DNA of 5,717 nucleotides from Flavobacteriaceae bacterium (GCA_015489265.1 WFZY01000276.1:1-5717); one strand, 5' to 3'; numbered from the stretch's first letter, positions 1 to 5,590 are shown. The notes: generated by a model from the letters alone, not told the origin. Translations and numbers: made by a program.

Positions 1-25
1 AAATAACCAAATAAACAGAAAAAAA

Positions 26-991
26 ATGAAAATACTCGTTACCGGCGGTGCCGGATTTATAGGTTCCAATTTATGTGAGTCGCTTTTAGCAGACGGACAC
101 CAAGTGCGTTGTCTCGACAACTTTGCGACCGGACATTTTCACAATATTCAACATCTGATGTCGCATCCCGACTTTGAATTACAAGTTGGGGACATTCGTG
201 ATTTAACGACTTGCCAAAAAGCCGTAAGCGGTATGGAATATGTGTTGCACGAAGCGGCGCTCGGTTCGGTACCGCGTAGTATCAATGACCCGATTACGAC
301 CAATAAGGTCAATATTGATGGTTTTCTCAATATGTTGGTAGCGGCACGTGATGCTGGTATTAAACGCTTTATTTATGCGGCGAGTTCATCAACTTATGGC
401 GATTCCGAAAATCTGCCCAAAGTGGAAGATATCATCGGCAAACCTTTGTCGCCTTATGCGATCACCAAGTATGTCAATGAGTTATACGCCGATGTTTTTC
501 ATAAAACTTACGGCTTAGACACGATTGGTTTGCGATATTTCAATGTTTTTGGACGCCGGCAAGACCCTAATGGCGCTTATGCGGCAGTTATTCCGAAATT
601 TGTCATTCAACTCATGCGACACGATAGTCCGGTTATCAATGGCGATGGGACTTATTCGCGTGATTTTACTTATATTGACAATGTTATTTTGATGAATAAA
701 TTGGCATTAACTACTGACAATCCCGAAGCTCTTAACCAAGTTTATAATACAGCTTACGGGGATCGTACCAATTTGAACCAATTGACAGAATTGTTAAAAA
801 AATATTTAAGTGAATTTGACCCTGAAATTGCCAAAATTCCCGTGAAACACGGTCCGGTTCGTGCCGGTGATATTCCGCATTCCTTGGCATCCATCGATAA
901 AGCTAAAAAGTTATTGCGCTACAATCCGCAATTTGATATCAAAGCCGGATTGAAAGAAGCTGTCAAATGGTATTGGGACAATTTGAGATAG
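26..991 (+). CDS. wbpP: UDP-N-acetylglucosamine 4-epimerase, WbpP/TviC type (extended SDR family)
   Basis: This 321-residue protein is a cytoplasmic NAD-dependent sugar-nucleotide epimerase that most likely interconverts UDP-GlcNAc and UDP-GalNAc (or their uronic acids) for O-antigen or capsule synthesis. The sequence shows the Rossmann motif GGAGFIG at residues 7-13, a Ser/Thr cluster (SSST, 120-123), the catalytic pair Tyr144/Lys148 in YAITK, and the stretch from LSPYAITKYVNELYADVF through RYFNVFGRRQDPNGAYAAV, which closely follows what I remember of Pseudomonas WbpP. The small residue Ser286 in the C-terminal motif GDIPHS aligns with the WbpP serine that leaves room for the N-acetyl group; plain GalE enzymes of the E. 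coli type have a tyrosine there. The start is the only ATG directly before the Rossmann strand and gives a normal, slightly short N-terminus without the extension of WbpP. The gene ends at a strong terminator, and only 25 bases precede it, so it is probably the last gene of a polysaccharide operon to the left. The family is secure; the exact substrate is inferred. Confidence 0.93.
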   Translation: MKILVTGGAGFIGSNLCESLLADGHQVRCLDNFATGHFHNIQHLMSHPDFELQVGDIRDLTTCQKAVSGMEYVLHEAALGSVPRSINDPITTNKVNIDGFLNMLVAARDAGIKRFIYAASSSTYGDSENLPKVEDIIGKPLSPYAITKYVNELYADVFHKTYGLDTIGLRYFNVFGRRQDPNGAYAAVIPKFVIQLMRHDSPVINGDGTYSRDFTYIDNVILMNKLALTTDNPEALNQVYNTAYGDRTNLNQLTELLKKYLSEFDPEIAKIPVKHGPVRAGDIPHSLASIDKAKKLLRYNPQFDIKAGLKEAVKWYWDNLR

Positions 992-1005
992 ATAGTAGAA
1001 AAAAA

Positions 1006-1052
1006 TAGTTCAAAAAAAGCGGAAATCTTAGATTTCCGCTTTTTTTGAACTA
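1006..1052. terminator. Bidirectional intrinsic terminator between convergent genes
   Basis: A perfect inverted repeat has arms at 1006-1027 and 1031-1052 (22 bp) and a 3-base loop TTA. The core is GCGGAAATC/GATTTCCGC, flanked by seven A on the left and seven T on the right. Because the A-tract becomes a T-tract on the other strand, it can stop transcription of the epimerase gene (ending 15 bases before) and of htrA (ending 17 bases beyond on the opposite strand). It is seen directly in the sequence; its function is inferred from structure and position. Confidence 0.93.
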
Positions 1053-1068
1053 AAACTTAAACTAAAAA

Positions 1069-2487
1069 CTATTGAAAAATGTATTTTTCGGTTCGGCCAT
1101 CAGGACTAACAATTTCAATAGTATAACGTTGGTGATCCAAACCGGCTAAAATATTAGTGATATCATCAACCGAATAAATGTTTTGGCCGTTGATTTTGGT
1201 AATCAAATAACCGGGTCTAATACCGTTTTGATACAATAAACGGTTATTGACGCGGTCTATAAAAACACCGTTGGATACCCCATAACGTTTTAAAATGTCT
1301 TTATTTGTATTTTTTACCGACAAGCCCAAGGTTTTCAGATAAGCGGCATTGTTTTTGGTCAATTTAATGGTGAAATGTCTGGTCTTACCATTTCTGATAA
1401 TAGTAACCTCAATTTTATCGCCGGGACGTTTGGTTTTTAAGTAACCCAACAGGTCTGCCATTGTAGAAACTTTGACATTATTAATTCTAATGATAATATC
1501 ACCGGTTTCCAATCCGGCTTTATAGGCACCCGTGCCTTTTTCAATGTCATAAATATAGACACCTTCGGTTTGATTGATGCCTAATTTTTGTGCGATGGGT
1601 CCATTGAGTTCCGCCGCTTTGATACCTAAAACCCCTTTTTGAATACTACCGAATTCCAAAATATCATCGGCAATTTTGCGGACAATATTGGACGGAATGG
1701 CAAATGAATAACCGATATATGAGCCATTCATTGAAAAAATCATCGTATTGATACCGATGAGTTGTCCTTTGGTATCAACCAGAGCACCACCGCTATTCCC
1801 CGGATTGACCACGGCATCGGTTTGAATGAAATTGTCAATGCGTTTGTTGCCTTTTAGGTCACGTCCTTTGGCACTGACGATTCCCGATGTTACGGTTGTG
1901 CCGAGATTATATGGGTTGCCGATTGCCAAAACCCATTCACCGAGTTGAACGGCATCCGAATCGCCAAAGGTCAAGTATGGCAAATTGTCAGCATCTATTT
2001 TAATGACGGCGACATCAGAATTGGGGTCTGTCCCGATTAATTCCGCTTTGTAAGTTTGTTTATTGTCAAGCGTTACTTCTATTTCGCTGGCATCTTTAAT
2101 CACGTGATTGTTCGTAACGATATAGCCGTCCGGTGAAATGATAACCCCCGAACCGGTACCTTCTTGTTTGTAAACCGGTCCTTCTCTGTAACCGAAATAA
2201 AAAGGTTGATATTGTTGCACATAGCGTGTGTTGCGCACGTGTACAACGGCACTCTTGGTTTTTTTAACGACCTCTCGAAAATCGGGGATAGTATTGACAT
2301 TATCATTAGGTGTATAAGCTGCATTGTGCAAAAAGTTTTGAGTGCTATCCTGTTCCGCAGGTGTATTTAAAGTGTTAATAATAGTTTTTTTATCATGGGT
2401 TTCTTTTTTGGTCAAATAGCTGTAACCGGTTAAAGTCAATAACGAACTCAACACAGCTATGATGACAAAACTGACATATTTTCTCAT
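1069..2487 (-). CDS. htrA: Periplasmic HtrA/DegP-family serine protease with two PDZ domains
   Basis: This 472-residue envelope protease and chaperone should degrade or refold damaged proteins in the periplasm. Residues 1-25 form a basic start plus a hydrophobic segment (signal peptide or membrane anchor) with no lipobox cysteine. A low-complexity linker follows to about residue 68. The trypsin-like domain covers about 70-275 with a complete catalytic triad: His128 in TNNHVI, Asp158 in NSDVAVI, and Ser232 in NPGNSGGAL. PDZ1 runs about 283-377 with the carboxylate-binding loop GVLGI at 285-289, and PDZ2 about 384-470 is more divergent but still has the GxxPGYLITKING pattern. The length matches the usual DegP size, so both PDZ domains are intact. 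The loop between the first strands (about 86-108) is short compared with the long LA loop of E. coli DegP. It converges on the epimerase gene and shares its terminator, and it diverges from the GNAT gene. A TAnnTTTG site lies 34 bases before the ATG. Family very sure; DegP versus DegQ role not decidable here. Confidence 0.96.
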   Translation of the reverse strand: MRKYVSFVIIAVLSSLLTLTGYSYLTKKETHDKKTIINTLNTPAEQDSTQNFLHNAAYTPNDNVNTIPDFREVVKKTKSAVVHVRNTRYVQQYQPFYFGYREGPVYKQEGTGSGVIISPDGYIVTNNHVIKDASEIEVTLDNKQTYKAELIGTDPNSDVAVIKIDADNLPYLTFGDSDAVQLGEWVLAIGNPYNLGTTVTSGIVSAKGRDLKGNKRIDNFIQTDAVVNPGNSGGALVDTKGQLIGINTMIFSMNGSYIGYSFAIPSNIVRKIADDILEFGSIQKGVLGIKAAELNGPIAQKLGINQTEGVYIYDIEKGTGAYKAGLETGDIIIRINNVKVSTMADLLGYLKTKRPGDKIEVTIIRNGKTRHFTIKLTKNNAAYLKTLGLSVKNTNKDILKRYGVSNGVFIDRVNNRLLYQNGIRPGYLITKINGQNIYSVDDITNILAGLDHQRYTIEIVSPDGRTEKYIFQ

Positions 2488-2520
2488 TTTTCTACATTTT
2501 TTGTTTGAAATATTTTATAC

Positions 2521-2528
2521 CAAAATTA
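2521..2528 (-). promoter_or_regulatory. Possible Bacteroidota -7 element of the htrA promoter
   Basis: Read on the minus strand, these bases are TAATTTTG, a match to the TAnnTTTG -7 consensus of Bacteroidota primary sigma-factor promoters. The site lies 34 bases from the htrA ATG, which would give a leader of roughly 25-30 bases. There is no TTG at the expected distance upstream, so the -33 half is missing and a chance match in AT-rich DNA is possible. Confidence 0.42.
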
Positions 2529-2645
2529 TTCCAAATCACTAAAAATAACCTCGCTTTAACGGAAAATTAACGCCGTTATTAACAAAATTTTTAAGTTTTA
2601 GTTTAAAAAAACATGTAATAAAAAAACAAAAAAATATGCATGTTT

Positions 2646-2663
2646 ATTTTTTTCATTTTTTTC
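2646..2663. repeat. Tandem 9-bp T-tract repeat (ATTTTTTTC twice)
   Basis: Two exact copies of the 9-mer ATTTTTTTC (2646-2654 and 2655-2663) are followed by a partial third, ATTTGC. The T7 runs are spaced close to one helical turn, and A-rich runs precede them at 2621-2634, so the stretch is likely to be intrinsically curved. It is seen directly; a role as a promoter-proximal bend or nucleoid-protein site is inference. Confidence 0.5.
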
Positions 2664-2710
2664 ATTTGCACTTGTGCTAATTCACTTTTCTCTAGGCACT
2701 AAATACTCAT

Positions 2711-2811
2711 TCATTTCATCAAATCAAAGGTAGTCTTAATATATGAAATGACTAATAAACATCAAAAAACAAAGCAATCTTTGTAGCACAATCATTTCCT
2801 CATTTCATCAA
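2711..2811. repeat. Cluster of TCATTTC-type short repeats
   Basis: The word TCATTTCATCAA occurs exactly at 2711-2722 and 2800-2811; the related TCATTTCCTCA is at 2792-2802, and another copy (TCATTTCCTCAA) lies beyond the GNAT gene at 3620-3631. The complement ATGAAATGA at 2743-2751 pairs exactly with 2711-2719 across a 23-base loop. These words are low in complexity, so chance cannot be ruled out, but exact 12-mers on both sides of one gene suggest a degenerate intergenic repeat. Confidence 0.4.
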
Positions 2812-2834
2812 TTATTTTTCCTAAAAATAAATTC

Positions 2835-2842
2835 TAACTTTG
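2835..2842 (+). promoter_or_regulatory. Bacteroidota -7 element of the GNAT gene promoter
   Basis: TAACTTTG followed by C matches the TAnnTTTG consensus and lies 26 bases before the GNAT ATG, giving a leader of about 20 bases. The usual TTG about 19 bases upstream is absent (that stretch reads TTATTTTT), so the promoter may be of moderate strength or assisted by a regulator. Confidence 0.6.
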
Positions 2843-2868
2843 CAAAAGTATCAAAATCAAATATTAAT

Positions 2869-3390
2869 ATGTCAGAAATAAGGATTAGAGCGCTGGAACC
2901 CAAAGATATCGATTTCCTGTTTGAGATTGAAAACGATTGGGATATGTGGCCTTTGAGTCATACGCAACAGCCGTTTTCAGCTCGTTTATTGCAGGATTAT
3001 ATTGCCAATGCCGATCGTGATATTTATGAAGCCAAACAATTTAGATTTGGGATAGAAACTATTGATAATCATCAACTTATCGGATTTGTTGATTTGTTTG
3101 ATTTTGACCCGAAAAACAAACGGGCAGGTGTGGGAATTGTCATTCATCAAAAATATCGAAATCAATCATACGGCAAAGCTGCTTTGCAAGCGGTGATTGA
3201 TTATGCATTTAAAATTTTATATTTGCATCAATTATTTGCCAATATTGCCGTAGATAATCAGCCGAGTATCCGGTTGTTTGAAACCTTTGGCTTTGAACGC
3301 ACCGGTATCAAAAAAGATTGGTTGTTTGACGGTAAAGATTATAAGGATGAATTTTTATATCAACTGATCAATAAGTTGGATAGACATTAA
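2869..3390 (+). CDS. GNAT-family N-acetyltransferase (RimL/SpeG-like fold, substrate unknown)
   Basis: This 173-residue cytoplasmic protein should transfer an acetyl group from acetyl-CoA to an amine. It begins with the typical strand IRIRALEPKDIDFLFEIEND (residues 4-23) and contains motif A, GVGIVIHQKYRNQSYGKAAL (87-106), in which Gln99, Gly102 and Ala104 fit the Q/RxxGxG/A pyrophosphate-binding signature. Motif B follows as ANIAVDNQPSIRLFETFGF (124-142), with the Asn-x-x-Ser-Ile...Phe-Gly-Phe pattern of the family. The C-terminal part (IKKDWLFDGKDYKDEFLYQL) resembles SpeG and RimL tails, so a polyamine or a protein N-terminus is a reasonable guess, but nothing fixes the substrate. Length is normal for the family. 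The start is supported by the TAnnTTTG site 26 bases upstream. It is 299 bases from mltG on the same strand. I recall a GNAT gene next to mltG as common in Flavobacteriia, hinting at an envelope link that remains inference. Confidence 0.9.
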   Translation: MSEIRIRALEPKDIDFLFEIENDWDMWPLSHTQQPFSARLLQDYIANADRDIYEAKQFRFGIETIDNHQLIGFVDLFDFDPKNKRAGVGIVIHQKYRNQSYGKAALQAVIDYAFKILYLHQLFANIAVDNQPSIRLFETFGFERTGIKKDWLFDGKDYKDEFLYQLINKLDRH

Positions 3391-3451
3391 TAAATGGTTT
3401 GTTATAATAGTTTATTGCGATAGGAATTGTTAAGTAAAATCGAAAATCTGA

Positions 3452-3476
3452 CACTTCGGCAAGCTCAGTAACCGAA
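3452..3476. repeat. REP-like palindromic word
   Basis: The word CACTTCGGCAAGCTCAGTA followed by ACCGAA is much richer in G and C than its surroundings. It has ACT/AGT ends, and TTCGG (3455-3459) can pair with CCGAA (3472-3476). I remember near-identical words of the form CTTCGRCAAGCTCAGTG as dispersed extragenic repeats in many bacterial genomes, including Bacteroidota; this is from memory and was not searched. Only one copy is in this window. Confidence 0.5.
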
Positions 3477-3489
3477 TCTGAAATGAACT

Positions 3490-3590
3490 AAACCATAAAA
3501 GAACATTAAAGCTTGAAACTTAACAATCTTAATGCCTTAATGGTTTTAAAAAAAACTTATATGAACTTATGTGTCTTATATGGTTAAAAT
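3490..3590. repeat. CTTA-unit repeat with an inverted arm
   Basis: Six units beginning CTTA start at 3519, 3528, 3536, 3556, 3566 and 3575, arranged as two triplets. Each triplet ends in ATGGTT followed by an A/T run. Upstream, AAACCAT (3490-3496) and CATTAA (3504-3509) pair exactly with ATGGTTT (3540-3546) and TTAATG (3529-3534), forming an interrupted stem with a loop of about 19 bases. It resembles AT-rich intergenic repeats that I recall from Flavobacteriia genomes. The pattern is seen directly; family membership is from memory. Confidence 0.5.
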
Positions 3591-3689
3591 AAATCGAAAA
3601 TCTGAAATCAATAGAATCCTCATTTCCTCAAATTACCAGTAGCATTATATTAAGAAGCAACAAGTAAAAATCAAAGAAACAATTATTTT

Positions 3690-4730
3690 ATGAAATTGAA
3701 AAAATTCTCATTTCCTCTAATAATATCCGCATTAGCCATCATTTTAGCGGGCTTTTTTGTCTTAAATAGTATTTTGTTTATTCCCAATGTCAAATTGCAA
3801 AAAGATAAAATTTATATAGATGTGCCTGAAAAAATTGATGTAGATAGTTTGACAAAAATCTTATCGCCTTATATCAAGAGCCAAGCGACTTTCAAATTGG
3901 CAAGCAAAATTAAACGTTTTACCAAACCGCATCCGGGGCGGTATGCCATTAAAAATATGATGAATAACAATAACCTGATTAATTTGTTGCGTATCGGACA
4001 AAAATTGGAAGTCAAGGTAACTTTTAACAACAAAAACAGTATTCCCGAATTAGCCGGTGCCGTTAGTCATCTGATTGCTCCGGATTCATTGGCGTTATTA
4101 AAAGCTATGTCCGATAGAAATTTTATCAAAGAAAAAGGTTTTACACCGGATAATATATTATTAATGTATATTCCGAATACGTATCGTTTGTATTACAATA
4201 CGACGCCGGAACAATTCCGTGCTAAAATGTGGCGGGCATACGGTCAATTTTGGAATGCAAAACGTCGCAGTAAAGCTCAAAAAATAGGCTTAACCCCCAT
4301 TGAAGTCGGTATTTTAGCATCGATTATTCAAAAAGAATCGACCAAAGCATCCGAATTGCCTCGCATTGCAGGCGTCTATTTAAACCGGCTGAAAAAAGGC
4401 ATGTTACTTCAAGCCGACCCAACGGTTGTCTATGCTTACCGGCAACAATACGGCAAAGATTTGGTCATCAAACGCGTCTTAAACAAACACAAAGCCGTCG
4501 ATTCGCCTTATAATACTTACAAATATGCCGGACTGCCGCCCGGACCTATCTGCATGCCTGATATTCAGTCGATTAAAGCAGTATTAAATCCGGAAAAACA
4601 CCAATATTACTACTTTGTAGCGGACTTTAATAAGCCGGGCTATCACTTATTCAGCAAAACTTTAAGTGAGCATAATCTACGTGCCGGACAATATCACAAT
4701 CAACTGAATCGTCAAGGGATCTATCACTGA
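3690..4730 (+). CDS. mltG: Endolytic murein transglycosylase MltG (YceG-like)
   Basis: This 346-residue inner-membrane enzyme cuts nascent glycan strands within the chain, leaving 1,6-anhydro-MurNAc ends, and is thought to set strand length by terminating polymerisation. A lysine-rich start and one membrane helix (about residues 8-30) place the rest in the periplasm. Residues about 40-110 match the small LysM-like subdomain (HPGRYAI, then NNLINLLRIGQ). The catalytic domain is complete: GILASIIQKES (207-217) with the probable catalytic Glu216, equivalent to Glu218 of E. coli MltG, then GVYLNRLKKGMLLQADPTVVY (228-248), SPYNTYKYAGLPPGPI (272-287) and YYYFVAD...GYHLFSKTLSEHN (306-329). The length matches the family (E. 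coli about 340). The ATG is the first in frame before the membrane segment. No promoter consensus is seen just upstream, so it may be co-transcribed with the GNAT gene; the next gene has its own promoter 141 bases downstream. Identification is firm. Confidence 0.96.
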   Translation: MKLKKFSFPLIISALAIILAGFFVLNSILFIPNVKLQKDKIYIDVPEKIDVDSLTKILSPYIKSQATFKLASKIKRFTKPHPGRYAIKNMMNNNNLINLLRIGQKLEVKVTFNNKNSIPELAGAVSHLIAPDSLALLKAMSDRNFIKEKGFTPDNILLMYIPNTYRLYYNTTPEQFRAKMWRAYGQFWNAKRRSKAQKIGLTPIEVGILASIIQKESTKASELPRIAGVYLNRLKKGMLLQADPTVVYAYRQQYGKDLVIKRVLNKHKAVDSPYNTYKYAGLPPGPICMPDIQSIKAVLNPEKHQYYYFVADFNKPGYHLFSKTLSEHNLRAGQYHNQLNRQGIYH

Positions 4731-4775
4731 TTTAGATTGTATTTTCTGACAAATTTGCAGTATTTTCCCTAAATA

Positions 4776-4806
4776 TTTGGCGATTTAAAAAATGGTATTA
4801 TATTTG
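4776..4806 (+). promoter_or_regulatory. Strong Bacteroidota-type promoter for the lysozyme-like gene
   Basis: TTTG at 4776-4779 and TATATTTG at 4799-4806 are separated by exactly 19 bases, fitting the TTTG-N19-TAnnTTTG consensus fully. The predicted transcription start is near 4812, giving a leader of about 60 bases before the ATG at 4872. This is the best promoter in the window and indicates that the downstream gene is expressed independently of mltG. Confidence 0.78.
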
Positions 4807-4815
4807 CAGCCGGAT

Positions 4816-4853
4816 TTTTGCATATTTTGTATTGCTTTAACATCAATGCAAAA
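4816..4853 (+). other. Inverted repeat in the 5' leader of the lysozyme-like gene
   Basis: TTTTGCAT (4816-4823) and ATGCAAAA (4846-4853) are exact complements around a 22-base loop, and lie between the predicted transcription start and the ATG. It could be a weak leader hairpin or a regulator-binding site with two half-sites about three helical turns apart. It does not match any riboswitch that I recognise. AT-rich composition makes chance possible. Confidence 0.4.
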
Positions 4854-4871
4854 TGTCAAAAAAATTAAATT

Positions 4872-5537
4872 ATGAAATCAAATATTTTATCAAATATTAA
4901 ATGGTTGTTTCTTGCCGGCTTGACATTCATCTTGGTAAGTTTTGCTAATGATATGTTAGATAAAAACACTATTGAAGTGGTATCTATCAAACCGGTCGTT
5001 CATCATTTGCAATACGTGCCGACACAAGCCGAACTGAAACAGAGCAACCATCAAAAAGAAGTAGCCAAAGTGCCTTTTGTAGAAAAGGATTTCGTTGGTT
5101 TTAAAGAAGCCCTTGCTTTTAAAGAATCGCAAGGAAAATATAACAGAGTCAATACTTTGGGGTATTTAGGAAAATACCAATTCGGAAAATCAACTTTGCG
5201 CGAATTAAATATCAATCCCAAAGGTTTTTTGAAAAATCCGTTGTTACAAGAAAAGGCATTTTTAGCCAATCTGGAAAAAAACAAATGGATTTTACGTAAG
5301 GAAATTAAGAAATACAGCGGTAAATGGATTAACGGGGTCAAAATTACCGAATCCGGAATTTTGGCGGCAGCCCACTTAGGTGGTGCCGGTGCCGTGCAGC
5401 AATTTTTGTGGTCGTATGGTAAAAAAACGATGAAAGATGCTTATGGTACTAAAATTGAAAATTATTTACGAAAATTTTCTGGTTATGATTTGAGTAACAT
5501 CAAGCCGAAAAAAGAACCGGTAGTAGATTTGGAATAG
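4872..5537 (+). CDS. Secreted or membrane-anchored lysozyme/transglycosylase-like protein
   Basis: This 221-residue protein probably cleaves the peptidoglycan backbone from the periplasmic side. Residues 11-25 are a hydrophobic export segment with a possible signal-peptidase site after SFA (23-25); there is no lipobox cysteine, so it is not a lipoprotein. A linker with no recognised domain runs to about residue 72. The catalytic-like core covers about 73-205: FKESQGKYN (83-91) with the candidate catalytic Glu85, then LGYLGKYQFGKSTL (96-109), which corresponds to the GxxQ part of lysozyme-like folds, and AAAHLGGAGAVQQFL (165-179), a motif I recall from lysozyme-like proteins of Bacteroidota and from some secreted antibacterial effectors. 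No LysM repeat is visible, although relatives are often labelled LysM/peptidoglycan-binding. The C-terminus is a short charged tail. It follows mltG by 141 bases, has its own strong promoter and ends at a strong terminator, so it forms a single-gene unit. The fold is likely; enzymatic activity and exact bond are inferred. Confidence 0.85.
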   Translation: MKSNILSNIKWLFLAGLTFILVSFANDMLDKNTIEVVSIKPVVHHLQYVPTQAELKQSNHQKEVAKVPFVEKDFVGFKEALAFKESQGKYNRVNTLGYLGKYQFGKSTLRELNINPKGFLKNPLLQEKAFLANLEKNKWILRKEIKKYSGKWINGVKITESGILAAAHLGGAGAVQQFLWSYGKKTMKDAYGTKIENYLRKFSGYDLSNIKPKKEPVVDLE

Positions 5538-5557
5538 AAAAATCAATTATACTTTCT

Positions 5558-5590
5558 AAGGCGTCTGATTACTAATCGGGCGCCTTTTTT
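5558..5590 (+). terminator. Intrinsic terminator after the lysozyme-like gene
   Basis: Arms 5558-5570 and 5574-5586 pair over all 13 positions (two T-G wobbles) around the loop ACT, with the GC-rich base AAGGCG/CGCCTT and a run of six T at 5585-5590. It starts 20 bases after the stop codon, an ideal rho-independent terminator for the + strand. Confidence 0.93.

Larger units (their letters stand above)
2488..2868. other. AT-rich divergent intergenic region between htrA and the GNAT gene
   Basis: These 381 bases hold no credible gene. On the left is a promoter-like site for htrA (minus strand) and on the right one for the GNAT gene. Between them are long A and T tracts, a 7-bp inverted repeat AAACATG/CATGTTT (2609-2615 and 2639-2645), a small tandem T-tract repeat and several TCATTTC-type words. 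No RNA gene fold was recognised. The size is large for this compact neighbourhood; I recall dapF lying here in related genomes, but nothing resembling a dapF remnant can be read. Confidence 0.7.
3437..3605. repeat. Separated 15-base direct repeat AAATCGAAAATCTGA
   Basis: AAATCGAAAATCTGA occurs exactly at 3437-3451 and 3591-3605, and a shortened version CGAATCTGA is at 3473-3481. The two full copies bracket the REP-like word and the CTTA units, so they could mark the edges of one inserted block of about 140 bases, or belong to the same repeat family. The identity is exact; the interpretation is inference. Confidence 0.55.
3391..3689. other. Repeat-rich intergenic region between the GNAT gene and mltG
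   Basis: No gene is visible in these 299 bases and none of the six frames gives a convincing small protein. The stretch holds a REP-like word, a repeated 15-mer, a string of CTTA-initiated units with an inverted copy, and one TCATTTCCTCAA word. I found no TAnnTTTG site before mltG and no strong terminator after the GNAT gene, so read-through from the GNAT promoter into mltG is possible. Confidence 0.7.

Noticed and set aside
148..330. 60-codon open frame on the minus strand inside the epimerase gene
   Set aside because: It is fully antisense to a strongly conserved enzyme, has no promoter or family signature, and its composition follows from the sense codons.
2100..2370. Two overlapping open frames (minus 2100-2324, plus 2164-2370) within htrA
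   Set aside because: Both lie in other frames of the conserved protease domain and N-terminal linker; neither protein shows a recognisable motif or its own signals.
2604..2653. AAACATG/CATGTTT inverted repeat with a following T-run considered as a terminator
   Set aside because: No gene on the + strand ends before it, the stem is AT-rich and the loop is 23 bases; it is better explained by A/T tracts.
3490..3590. The repeated CTTA units considered as a CRISPR array or tandem binding-site array
   Set aside because: Units are only 8-10 bases, irregularly spaced and lack unique spacers of constant length, and no cas gene is nearby.
3391..3689. Considered a small RNA or riboswitch before mltG
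   Set aside because: No known riboswitch core was recognised and no TAnnTTTG promoter consensus lies in the gap; the structure seen is explained by repeats.
5051..5341. 96-codon minus-strand open frame inside the lysozyme-like gene
   Set aside because: The sense strand encodes the conserved ESxGxYN and GYxGxYQF motifs; the antisense frame is a by-product with no initiation signals.
4872..5537. Considered a phage endolysin or T6SS-type effector gene
   Set aside because: No immunity gene, VgrG/PAAR, holin or phage gene is nearby, and the protein has its own export segment, so a housekeeping wall enzyme fits better.
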